A stretch of 56,779 bases of DNA from Fidelibacterota bacterium (GTDB lineage Bacteria; Marinisomatota; SORT01), in assembly GCA_022563775.1 (NCBI GenBank), contig JADFMS010000005.1, forward strand, positions 1-56,779, written 5' to 3'. Position 1 is the first letter of the stretch, and each line of letters opens with the position of its first letter. A model generated the notes under the pieces. That model made no database searches. It had not been told where the DNA came from and worked only from the letters and a program-made list of their open reading frames with translations. A program made the translations under genes and the position numbers. Below, one piece after another: positions 26,688 to 35,164 of this stretch.

Positions 26688-27950
26688 ATGAGAAAAATTG
26701 CTGTTAGCTGCCTGGTTACGTCGCTGATAATTCTAACGGGTTCCATACTGTCGGCACAAACCGTTTGGACAAAGGATGAAGGTAATCCCGTATTACTTAA
26801 AGGACCAGCTGAATCGTGGGAGAACGTGGCAGTCGCTTTTCCGGAAGTAATACTCGACGGCAGCACTTTCAAGATGTGGTACGTCGGAGACGACGGCACC
26901 AACTGTCGAATTGGATATGCAACCTCAACCGATGGTGTAAGCTGGACAAAGCACGCGTCTAACCCCGTTCTCGATATCGGAGCTAGTGGAAGCTGGGATG
27001 ATGAAAGAGTTTCTCCGGGAGCAGTTATCTTTGACGGAAGCAGTTACAAGATGTGGTATTGGGGCTATGATGGCGCAAACTGGCGAACTGGATATGCGAC
27101 CTCAACCGATGGAATCGACTGGACAAAGCACGCGTCTAACCCCGTCATGGACCTGGGAGCTGCTGGGGAATGGGATGACTTCTGGGCTGGTATCAGTGCC
27201 GTGATATTTAATGGAAGCGATTATCAAGGTTGGTACATCGGCGGCGACGGCCCCAGCTTCAACTTTCGAACTGGATATGCGACCTCGCCGGATGGTATCA
27301 CTTGGACGAAGCACGCCTCTAACCCCGTCATGGACTTTTCTGCTGGGGAATGGGACAACGCAAGCGCAGGCGTGGGTGCGGTCATTTACAACGGGAGTAT
27401 TTACGAAATGTGGTATGAAGGTGAAAGGGCGGGAGTAACCCAAATCGGGTATGCGACCTCGACAGACGGACTTGTGTGGACGAAAAGCGATTCCAACCCC
27501 GTCCTTCTTGTTGGTCCTTTTGCTGATTGGGATTGGTCACACGTTTTTGTTCCTGCAGTGCTATATGATGGTACTTCATACCACTTATGGTATGTTGGTG
27601 CCAGTTCTGGTTTAGGGTGGAAAATAGGTTATGCAACAGCACCCAAGGATCCGATAACTGGCATAGCGGATGAAGGAGTCGTTCCCGAGAAATACGAATT
27701 AAGCCAGAACTACCCGAATCCATTCAATCCGGAGACGGTGATAGAGTATGCACTTCCCATTCGGTCAAAGGTAAACCTGGTTATTTACAACCTCCGTGGA
27801 CAGGAAGTAGCGCTCCTCATCAATGACACTGTGCCCGCAGGGAATCACCAAGTCAATTGGGATGCATCAAGTTTCGCATCCGGCATCTACTTCTACCGCC
27901 TCCGCTCTGCCGATTTCACAAAAACCAAAAAGATGTTATTATTGAAATAA
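26688..27950 (+). CDS. Secreted beta-propeller protein (glycosidase-like repeats) with T9SS sorting domain
   Basis: The protein is 420 aa from ATG 26688, chosen for its GGGGAG ribosome site and the signal peptide MRKIAVSCLVTSLIILTGSILSAQ. Residues ~25-320 hold about five repeats of ~55 aa with the pattern SW..., AVIFDGSSYKMWYWG, GYATSTDGIDWTKHASNPV. This is the repeat seen in five-bladed propellers of GH32/43/68/130-type proteins and their non-enzymatic relatives; catalytic residues could not be assigned, so binding is as likely as hydrolysis. The last ~90 residues (SQNYPNPFNPETVIEYALP...FTKTKKMLLLK) are a T9SS sorting domain that is nearly the same at DNA level as that of the gene at 23934. 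The frame is open upstream to 26415. Confidence 0.8.
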   Translation: MRKIAVSCLVTSLIILTGSILSAQTVWTKDEGNPVLLKGPAESWENVAVAFPEVILDGSTFKMWYVGDDGTNCRIGYATSTDGVSWTKHASNPVLDIGASGSWDDERVSPGAVIFDGSSYKMWYWGYDGANWRTGYATSTDGIDWTKHASNPVMDLGAAGEWDDFWAGISAVIFNGSDYQGWYIGGDGPSFNFRTGYATSPDGITWTKHASNPVMDFSAGEWDNASAGVGAVIYNGSIYEMWYEGERAGVTQIGYATSTDGLVWTKSDSNPVLLVGPFADWDWSHVFVPAVLYDGTSYHLWYVGASSGLGWKIGYATAPKDPITGIADEGVVPEKYELSQNYPNPFNPETVIEYALPIRSKVNLVIYNLRGQEVALLINDTVPAGNHQVNWDASSFASGIYFYRLRSADFTKTKKMLLLK

Positions 27951-28291
27951 GGACAAATCCTCTCACTTAGGGTTTCTTCCACTTTAGATATTAGGCTGAA
28001 AAATAGCATCGTTCTCAATAAGCGCTCTAAAGGTTGGGACTTTCCCGCTGGGCGTGGGGATATTTCTTACTTCGATACCTCTCAAGATTCCCTTAGTAGA
28101 CAAGAAAGAAGTATCAAAGCAGAGCATGCGACTTATAGTCGGATGTGCGAATTAAACTGTCAGTTGAAACCGGGTTGCAGGGCTTTTCCGATAAATGCTA
28201 ATACCTTGACATCCGCTCAATTATAATTACATTTATAATGATACCTTTTTCGTAATCTATAAAGATGAGCATAAAATAGGGAGAATTAGCA
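27951..28291. other. Intergenic region without recognised genes
   Basis: In these 341 bases I see no supported gene and no tRNA or repeat-family copy. TTGACA at about 28207 with TATAAT at about 28235 is too widely spaced for a standard promoter. TACATT at N16 from TTGACA could serve as a -10. Confidence 0.4.
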
Positions 28292-29920
28292 ATTAAGGCG
28301 GTTAGAGTAATCTTTATCATAATCTCTTTTTCTCTGATGTTCTATACAGCAACAGTTGCACAAATAACTTTTCAGAAAACATTTGGCGGACCCAATACGG
28401 ATATCGGCTATTCTGTCCAGCAAACCGTTGATGGAGGATATATTGTTGCCGGCTATACATTAAGCTTCGGAGTAGGGAACAGAGACGTTCTGTTAATTCT
28501 GACTGATGTTAACGGAAATACGCTCTGGACAAAGACATACGGCGGAAGCAATACGGATTACGCGCTGACAGTCCGGCAGACGACGGATAGGGGGTTTATC
28601 ATTGGGGCACATTCAGAAAGTTTCGGCGCAGGCAGCCATGATGTCTATGTAATAAAAAGCGATCCAAGCGGTGAAATAATCTGGTCAAAAGTTTATGGCG
28701 GAAGCAGCGCGGATGGTGCTTATTCAATTCAGCAGACTAAAGATGGAGGGTATATTATCTCAGCCCACACCAGCAGTTTTGGAGCCGGGCAGCACGATAT
28801 CTACCTCATCAAAACCGATAGCAACGGTGATACTTTGTGGACTAAAACTTATGGCGGAAGCGGCGGAGACTTCTTGAGGGATGTTCATCAGACGTCAGAC
28901 AGCGGATATATTCTGGTAGCTGAGACATTGAGTTTTGGCGTCGGACAACACGACATTTATCTCGTTAAAACGGATGAAAGAGGCAATATTTTATGGTCTA
29001 AAACATATGGCGGCGGTTCTTCGGATTACGGATATTCGGTAACGCAAACGACAGATGGTGGTTATATCATAGCGGGTTATACGAAAAGTTTCGGGGCGGG
29101 AATGTCTGATGTTCTTCTTGTAAAGATTGATGGCAGCGGAGACATTTCGTGGGCGAAAACTTATGGCGGTAGTTCATCGGATTACGGATATTCAGTACTT
29201 CAAACATCAGATGGGGGATATATTGTTGCAGGTTATACAGAAAGTTACGGGCTTGCCGGTGATGTTTATTTGGTCAAAACAGATTCAAACGGCAACCATC
29301 AGTGGAGTCGAACCTTCGGCGGAGCTGGCATCGATTTTGGCTGGTCTGTCCAGCAAAGTGCCGACGGAGGGTTTATTATTACAGGATATACCACTAGCTT
29401 CGGAGCGGGTAATCAAGATGTTTATCTGATAAAAACGGATGAATTTGGCATTAGTGGATGTGACGAATCAGTTGTCGCCACAATTACAGGTGACGCAGCA
29501 ATCGTAGTGAACTCAGCACAGCCATTGATAGGTTCAGGAGCATTTATTGATAGCGCCGCAACAACAACGACCGGGTCGGTCACCGTTGACAGTCTACTAT
29601 GTAGTAATTTTCCTACAAACACCAATCGCAGTTCAAATGAACATAATCCACATATTGGAAGGACGGTCCTGCTTAAGAATTATCCTAATCCCTTTAATCC
29701 CGGAACCACCATCTACTATAGTCTCCCGAAGTCGGGAAGAGTACAATTATCCATTTATAACCTCCTGAGCGAAGAAGTCGCCCGGTTGGTTGACGGCTTC
29801 CAACAAGCAGGCTACCATAAAGTAACATGGAACGCATCAAATATTTCCACAGGAATCTACTTTTACAGGCTCAAATCAGGCGATTTCGTCCGGACGAGGA
29901 AGATGGTTTTGCTCAAATAG
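28292..29920 (+). CDS. Secreted tandem-repeat protein with T9SS sorting domain, ATT start codon
   Basis: The start is placed at ATT 28292. AGGGAG lies eight bases upstream and the first residues then read (M)KAVRVIFIIISFSLMFYTATVAQ, a complete signal peptide; the first ATG (28337) would cut this signal in half. The mature part has about seven repeats of ~49-50 aa of the form FGAGxxDVYLIKTDxxGxxxWSKTYGGxxxDYGYSVxQTxDGGYIIAGYT, probably a beta-propeller. The C-terminus (LKNYPNPFNPGTTIYYSLP...VRTRKMVLLK) is a T9SS sorting domain. It is likely displayed on the cell surface; a binding or structural role is an inference. It is 542 aa in all. Confidence 0.85.
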   Translation: MKAVRVIFIIISFSLMFYTATVAQITFQKTFGGPNTDIGYSVQQTVDGGYIVAGYTLSFGVGNRDVLLILTDVNGNTLWTKTYGGSNTDYALTVRQTTDRGFIIGAHSESFGAGSHDVYVIKSDPSGEIIWSKVYGGSSADGAYSIQQTKDGGYIISAHTSSFGAGQHDIYLIKTDSNGDTLWTKTYGGSGGDFLRDVHQTSDSGYILVAETLSFGVGQHDIYLVKTDERGNILWSKTYGGGSSDYGYSVTQTTDGGYIIAGYTKSFGAGMSDVLLVKIDGSGDISWAKTYGGSSSDYGYSVLQTSDGGYIVAGYTESYGLAGDVYLVKTDSNGNHQWSRTFGGAGIDFGWSVQQSADGGFIITGYTTSFGAGNQDVYLIKTDEFGISGCDESVVATITGDAAIVVNSAQPLIGSGAFIDSAATTTTGSVTVDSLLCSNFPTNTNRSSNEHNPHIGRTVLLKNYPNPFNPGTTIYYSLPKSGRVQLSIYNLLSEEVARLVDGFQQAGYHKVTWNASNISTGIYFYRLKSGDFVRTRKMVLLK

Positions 29921-29959
29921 GAACAACTCAGATAATATTCTCTATAAAAAAAGGCGAAG

Positions 29960-29976
29960 TCCCGCGGTAAGCGGGA
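29960..29976. repeat. Short palindrome TCCCGC-N5-GCGGGA
   Basis: A perfect 6-bp-arm hairpin lies 40 bases after the cargo gene. The same TCCCGC/GCGGGA arms form one half of the insertion inside the pseudo-tRNA at 37730-37767. It may be a small dispersed palindromic unit. Confidence 0.5.
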
Positions 29977-30041
29977 GGTGTTCCCAATATGAAATTTACA
30001 TTACCCATTCACGGCCCTTAATGATACCGTCTCTTTGTTTT

Positions 30042-32180
30042 TCATTCCTCTGAGGGGGTAACGGTTTTAATGACCCCCTGTCTTGGAAGCCTTTCAAGCT
30101 CCTCTCCCTCTGAAGTCAATCGCACAAAGAAATAAAATTTTTCATTCATTCCTAAGCCTATCTCGCTTAGCGGCAGCTTGACTTCTATCAGATCTTGGAG
30201 TTTCATCTCTCCACCGGTAATATCCCTCTTCACTCCCTGAGACTTATATTTTATAATCTCTAATTGGTCTACCAACGAAACAGTTATTTCCGCTTCCACC
30301 GGCTTCACCACGCATATATCAATTACAACTTGCTCTTCGGTAGATTTTAGCAGCCCGGAATCACCGTCGAGTCGCAAATAAAAGTTCTCTTTATCGAAGC
30401 CGTATTTCACTCCGTTAAGAATATATTCCGCCTGCCGACCGGCATTTTCTTCCAAATACCAATAACCGGCAGATTCCCACTCCCCTTTTTCTGTTTCCTT
30501 TCCATCGACATCAGGAGTTAACATCGCTTCGGGCGCCGCAGCTACCTCTTCGACGTAATAATCCAACGGTTCCGATAATTCTTCAGGAATAGACAAATTC
30601 AGATAGCTGTATACTTTACTTAGATGAGATCTGTAAAGTTCGTCGAATAATCTGCCCTTAGGCGAGGTTCTACTTATTCCGTACCACCAAAACCAATCAC
30701 TGCCTTCCGCAGCAAGTATATTCCGATACGCCGCTTCATATCGTGTTTTAAAAGGTTCTTTTTGAATATCATCGGTCTTACCTGCTTTCTCCAAGGTTTC
30801 CCTCGCCTCGGTTAGCACATCCCATGCTCTATTTTTCTGCTCCTGACCTATCCAACTGTTAAAATTACCATCAATTATAGAACCCGGCTGTATATTGTCG
30901 ATAATCGGAAGCCCTCCCGCTTCTTCAAGATAGCCCTTCATCGTGACCGTCCTGATGGTCTCAGATTCACTGAGACGGGAATAAAGCTCATCGAGAAACG
31001 GGATTCCGTTCTCAGGAAAGAATTCCCATCTGTTTTCAGCATCAAGCAGTATAGGAACAATAAATTCCTTACCGTCACCGGATAATGAATTTCTTATGCT
31101 TTCAAGATTTTGCATGAGATCATCCACGGCATCTTCAGGAGGCATATCAAAGTACTCGCTGGTTATAGCCTCCGAAATTGCCTGGCATCTGAAGAAGATT
31201 GCGGGAGAATTCTTTAATCCTTCAACATTATATGCCCGGTATTTCATTTCGGCAGCTAAGTTTTCATCAACAGATTGGAATAATATTTGTTCATCAGTTG
31301 TCAGCCAGCTGATACCCTCTCGAGAACAAAGTTCGATGACTTCAAAGCAGACAGATCCCTCAGGTGGCAGCATCCCCATCGGTTTTTCGTCAAATACTTT
31401 TTCATGTAAATCGTACGCATCTCTGACTTGCCTGACGGCATCGGTCGGAAATACAAAATGTAATGATGATTCTTCACAATATCGGTCTGCTATCTTACCG
31501 TAATCATTATCGATCAGGAGAGGAAGTATCGGATAATAGTAGGGTGAAATTGACATTTCGACCTGTTTCGTTGAAGCAAGCTCCTTGTATAGTGGAATTA
31601 TTTTAGGAATCAACTCTTCGTGAAGTTTAATAATAGTTGCCTTCTCATTGACAGTGAAACCACTCTCCTTATTCAGTGTATTCTCCAACTCAGTCGAATT
31701 CAACAGGCTATTCCCGCTCCATCCGAGAAGATGTAACACTTGAATATCAAGAATTTCCCGGTCAGAAGTCAATTGAACGGCTTTTTCCAATCCCTCTTTC
31801 TCCACCCTGTTTTTCCACGTCTCATGCTGTTTTGACCATCCCTCATTTGCCATCATGGATTCTGTCGAATAAACGTCAAATATCTTTCTGAGAAAATCGC
31901 TCTTTATCTCCTCTTTCATATCCTGAGGATTCAATTTTATGAGTGAGAGGAAGCTGTCTTCAAATCCATTTTCATATTGTAACAGCTGGTCTATAAGGCA
32001 TGATGAAATGGTAATGGTAGATTTTATCTTTGGATACTTCTGCAACATCAAACCCAAGTCCAAATACTCTCTAGCTGCATGTAGTCTTACCCACGGCTGT
32101 GAATTAGCAATATCTTCGGGATCGGCGTATTGCGGTTGATGAAAGAGCCAATGAAAGGCGATGTTCAACTTTCCATTCAT
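30042..32180 (-). CDS. Glycoside hydrolase family 57 protein
   Basis: The protein is 712 aa with no signal peptide, so probably cytosolic. GH57 blocks are visible: FHWLFHQPQY at the N-terminus (motif 1), PWVRLHAAREYLDL, LPPEGSVCFEVIELCSREGISWLTTDEQIL around residue 270 (the Glu of PEGS is the expected nucleophile), and ILLDAENRWEFFPENGIPFLDELYSRL around residue 380. WFWWYG and a C-terminal beta-rich domain (~570-712, GVKYGFDKENFYLRLDGDSGLL) follow, as in long GH57 alpha-amylase/4-alpha-glucanotransferase-like proteins. The substrate is likely an alpha-glucan such as glycogen, by family analogy only. It is divergent from rodZ. Confidence 0.87.
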   Translation of the reverse strand: MNGKLNIAFHWLFHQPQYADPEDIANSQPWVRLHAAREYLDLGLMLQKYPKIKSTITISSCLIDQLLQYENGFEDSFLSLIKLNPQDMKEEIKSDFLRKIFDVYSTESMMANEGWSKQHETWKNRVEKEGLEKAVQLTSDREILDIQVLHLLGWSGNSLLNSTELENTLNKESGFTVNEKATIIKLHEELIPKIIPLYKELASTKQVEMSISPYYYPILPLLIDNDYGKIADRYCEESSLHFVFPTDAVRQVRDAYDLHEKVFDEKPMGMLPPEGSVCFEVIELCSREGISWLTTDEQILFQSVDENLAAEMKYRAYNVEGLKNSPAIFFRCQAISEAITSEYFDMPPEDAVDDLMQNLESIRNSLSGDGKEFIVPILLDAENRWEFFPENGIPFLDELYSRLSESETIRTVTMKGYLEEAGGLPIIDNIQPGSIIDGNFNSWIGQEQKNRAWDVLTEARETLEKAGKTDDIQKEPFKTRYEAAYRNILAAEGSDWFWWYGISRTSPKGRLFDELYRSHLSKVYSYLNLSIPEELSEPLDYYVEEVAAAPEAMLTPDVDGKETEKGEWESAGYWYLEENAGRQAEYILNGVKYGFDKENFYLRLDGDSGLLKSTEEQVVIDICVVKPVEAEITVSLVDQLEIIKYKSQGVKRDITGGEMKLQDLIEVKLPLSEIGLGMNEKFYFFVRLTSEGEELERLPRQGVIKTVTPSEE

Positions 32181-32237
32181 CTTATAGCGAAATCCCTTAT
32201 TTTTCTGCTGCTTATCTTAATGTCTACCATTTTATAT

Positions 32238-32266
32238 TTGACTCTCAATAACAACTTAAGTAATAT
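32238..32266 (+). promoter_or_regulatory. Sigma-70-type promoter for rodZ
   Basis: TTGACT (32238-32243) and TAATAT (32261-32266) are spaced by 17 bases. The -10 ends ~30 bases before the rodZ start codon. Confidence 0.55.
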
Positions 32267-32296
32267 TCACCAATTATAGATGGAGTAATCGTTTTT

Positions 32297-33148
32297 ATGA
32301 CAAATTTCTATGAAGAATTACGTGAAAGCAGGCTTGCACGAGGTCTCTCAATTGAAGATATTTCAAGTGTCACAAAAATTAATCCCCAGTATTTACATGC
32401 CATAGAAACAGGGGAATATGATCTTTTACCCGAACCATATATTGTATTATTCATCAAAGCGTATGCCAAAGAAATTGGTATTGATCCTGATGATACGGCA
32501 AGAAGATATAGGTTGTTCCGCTCTGCCGAAGAATTACCCAAAGAAAAAAGAAGAGCTCGCAGGGAGCTCGCTGAAGGTGAAAAAAATGGTACCTCCGATA
32601 ATAAACCAAAAAAGAAATACTCGACCTTGTTAGTCGGAGGGACTGCAATATTTATTCTTTTACTATTATCTGTGAAATTTTGCTCAACAGATGATTCTTC
32701 CATGGATTCCTCAACCGGAAAAATCAACGGAGATGAGACTGCTGCATTGAATGACGGCAGTGTGGATCCGTCGGTCTTTGACACTTCTTTGGTCTCCACC
32801 GCTATTGATTCAGATTCCACCGATATTCCCGATGCTATTGCTGAATTCGCTCCATTGATGAGCTTGAGGATTATTTCCATGGATAGCGCCAGAGTTCGGG
32901 TAGTGGTTAAAACCGACGGCAAAGTTTCGGAATCCGATGACATAACTTTCCGGAGACTTGGTGAAGAACATACCTGGCAAGGCTATGAGCAATTTTCTTT
33001 GAGAATTAGTAAAACCAGATCCGTTGCAATATACCTCGATGATCAGCTACTCCCCTACCTCGGTCCTGAAAATACTTGGGTAAGCCAAGCGCTGATTGAT
33101 AGGGGGGGTATTGTCGAGGGACGAACCATACTACGTGCCAGAAATTAG
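32297..33148 (+). CDS. rodZ: RodZ-like membrane protein with HTH and DUF4115 domains
   Basis: The protein is 283 aa. The N-terminal Cro/CI-like helix-turn-helix (LRESRLARGLSIEDISSVTKINPQYLHAIETGEYDLLPEPYI) spans ~residues 7-50. A basic juxtamembrane stretch, one membrane helix (~residues 110-130, LLVGGTAIFILLLLSVKFC) and a C-terminal DUF4115 domain (SMDSARVRVVVKTDGKV...SKTRSVAIYLDDQLLPYLG) follow. This is RodZ architecture. RodZ links MreB filaments to the cell-wall elongation machinery. Its stop overlaps the end of the convergent gap gene by four bases. Confidence 0.9.
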   Translation: MTNFYEELRESRLARGLSIEDISSVTKINPQYLHAIETGEYDLLPEPYIVLFIKAYAKEIGIDPDDTARRYRLFRSAEELPKEKRRARRELAEGEKNGTSDNKPKKKYSTLLVGGTAIFILLLLSVKFCSTDDSSMDSSTGKINGDETAALNDGSVDPSVFDTSLVSTAIDSDSTDIPDAIAEFAPLMSLRIISMDSARVRVVVKTDGKVSESDDITFRRLGEEHTWQGYEQFSLRISKTRSVAIYLDDQLLPYLGPENTWVSQALIDRGGIVEGRTILRARN

Positions 33149-34167
33149 GAAGCTGCTTTAGAGAGTTCGTTCATTTTTAAAATAAGATCGACCACTCTGC
33201 AAGCATAGCCCATTTCATTATCGTACCACGCTGAAATTTTAATAAAGTTCGGGTCCATGGCTCGAGTCAATTCAGCATCGAATATTGCAGAGTGAATGTT
33301 TCCTTTTATATCAACCGACACTATCGGGTCAGTAGTGTACTCCACTAAACCTTCCATCCCATTTTCAGTCGCTTCTTTCATCACCCTGTTTATCTCTTCA
33401 ACTGTTGTCGCCTTTTCTATCTCAAAAATTAAATCGACTATTGAACCATCAGGTATAGGTACTCTGAAGGACATTCCGTCAATCTTACCGGCAAGGGTTG
33501 GAAGAACAACTCCCAAAGTTTTTGCCGCACCTGTTGATGTCGGTATTATAGACAACACTGCTGCCCTTGCTCTTCTCATATCCTTGTGCGGAGAATCAAG
33601 AAGCTTCTGATCCATTGTATATGCATGAATTGTGCTCAGAAAACCTCTTTTGATATTGAACGCTTCATGTATCACCTTCGTAACTGTCGCCGCGCAATTT
33701 GTGGTGCAAGAGGCGTTGGAGATTATTTTTTCGTCACCCGTCAGAATATCGTCATTCACTCCAAGAACTATGGTAGCATCTATGTCGTCTTTCGGAGGAA
33801 CAGTGAGAATAACCTTTTTAGCTCCTGCGTTTAAATGTTCTTCCAATTGCGCCCGTTCCCTGAATAATCCGGTAGACTCGATGACAAAATCCACTTCAAG
33901 TTCCCCCCAGGGCAGGTCCGCCGGTTTCCGCTCCGACACCATTCTTATCACATCGCCGTCAACGGAAAGATTTCCGTCTTTTATACTGATCTCTCCAGGA
34001 TATGTACCGTGAACCGAATCGTATTTCAGCACGGTAGAAAGTTTTTCCGGGTCGGTTAGATCGTTTATTGCCACAAAATCAAAATCGGCTTTTCGAATGA
34101 GCTTTGCTGCCCGTAATACCGACCGCCCAATCCTTCCAAAGCCGTTAACAGCTACTTTTATCGCCAC
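33145..34167 (-). CDS. gap: Glyceraldehyde-3-phosphate dehydrogenase, type I
   Basis: The protein is 340 aa, the normal size. The NAD-binding start is VAVNGFGRIGRSVLRA. The catalytic cysteine is in SNASCTTNCAATVTKVIHEAF, followed by TIHAYTMDQKLLDSPHKDMRRARAA and WYDNEMGYACRVVDL. It catalyses the phosphorylating oxidation of GAP in glycolysis/gluconeogenesis. It is a single gene convergent with rodZ, with a four-base overlap of the two ends. Confidence 0.97.
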   Translation of the reverse strand: MAIKVAVNGFGRIGRSVLRAAKLIRKADFDFVAINDLTDPEKLSTVLKYDSVHGTYPGEISIKDGNLSVDGDVIRMVSERKPADLPWGELEVDFVIESTGLFRERAQLEEHLNAGAKKVILTVPPKDDIDATIVLGVNDDILTGDEKIISNASCTTNCAATVTKVIHEAFNIKRGFLSTIHAYTMDQKLLDSPHKDMRRARAAVLSIIPTSTGAAKTLGVVLPTLAGKIDGMSFRVPIPDGSIVDLIFEIEKATTVEEINRVMKEATENGMEGLVEYTTDPIVSVDIKGNIHSAIFDAELTRAMDPNFIKISAWYDNEMGYACRVVDLILKMNELSKAAS

Positions 34168-34327
34168 ACATTTATTCCCATGATTTAGTCACTCAGTTTA
34201 TATCTCCTAACGGAAATCTAACTATATATTCTTCCATAACAAAAGTATTTTATCGTTCTTATTGTTTTAGTCTTCGGGTAAGATAATATTAATTTTATAT
34301 ATTACATTAATTTTATTCAGGAGCATT

Positions 34328-34927
34328 TTATAGCAGACACCACCAATTCTTGCGAGTGATGTCCAGTATGCGGACTTCATGATTTAACATCTGTTCTGTC
34401 TCAGGTTGTTGTTGGATCTCCCTCACAACATCCATCCCCTCAATGATTCTGCCGAATGCGGCAAATCCCTGACCGTCCGGATTTCGTCTTCCCCCGAAAT
34501 CCAACTCCGGTTGGTCGCCAATGCAGATGAAGAACTCCGAGGTTGCCGTTCCCGGTTCATTCCGCGCCATCGAGATGACACCGTCCTTATGGAGCACACC
34601 CGTTTCCCTTGTCGTCTCATGCCTTATCGGTTCATACATCTTTTCTTCCGTGAAGAGTCCACCCTGAATAACTTCGATCTTTACATCGTTGCGCGGTTGA
34701 TTGTTTTTGGTTACAACCCTGTAAAATTTTGAATCCTTAAATAGTCCTTCGTCCACATATCTTAGAAAATTCGTAGCGGTCAATGGAGCCTTTTTATTAT
34801 AAATCTCTATCGTAATATTTCCCATCTCCGTACTCGTCTGAACAATGACCCTATCGGAACCGCATCCTTGTAGCAGCGCTACCCCGATCACAAAAAACGA
34901 AATTATTTGAATTATAAATTTCTTGAT
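34328..34927 (-). CDS. Cyclophilin-type peptidyl-prolyl isomerase lipoprotein, ATC start codon
   Basis: The cyclophilin core is seen as GNITIEIYNKKAPLTATNFLRYVDEGLF, KFYRVV, IQGG, GVISMARNEPGTATSEFFICIGDQPELDFGG and FAAFGRIIEGMDVVREIQ. The start is placed at ATC 34927. AAGGAGA lies six bases upstream, and the residues then read (M)KKFIIQIISFFVIGVALLQGC, a complete lipoprotein signal with lipobox. The only later candidate, GTG 34891, has no ribosome site and leaves a signal too short and uncharged. A stop codon two codons upstream of the ATC excludes an earlier start in frame. The protein is 199 aa, probably a periplasmic or outer-membrane foldase. Confidence 0.85.
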   Translation of the reverse strand: MKKFIIQIISFFVIGVALLQGCGSDRVIVQTSTEMGNITIEIYNKKAPLTATNFLRYVDEGLFKDSKFYRVVTKNNQPRNDVKIEVIQGGLFTEEKMYEPIRHETTRETGVLHKDGVISMARNEPGTATSEFFICIGDQPELDFGGRRNPDGQGFAAFGRIIEGMDVVREIQQQPETEQMLNHEVRILDITRKNWWCLL

Positions 34928-35031
34928 CGGTCATCTCCTTTATAATTTTCTTTTGATAAACGGCATCGGATAACTTACATTTCTTTTCATTTTTACGCAA
35001 CCTATAGAACTGTTATTCCCTAATCATTTAT

Positions 35032-35060
35032 TTGACTAAGTACATGTTCGTGATTAACTT
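35032..35060 (+). promoter_or_regulatory. Sigma-70-type promoter upstream of the secreted metalloprotease
   Basis: TTGACT (35032-35037) and TAACTT (35055-35060) are spaced by 17 bases, about 100 bases before the gene. Confidence 0.5.
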
Positions 35061-35164
35061 CACGCTATTGACCTCAATATTGGAGATTTCAGTGTATAAA
35101 GTTTTATTAGTTTGCTCAGCCGCTATCCTGCGGGTTATAGATCTTTACACCGAGTAACAATTGC

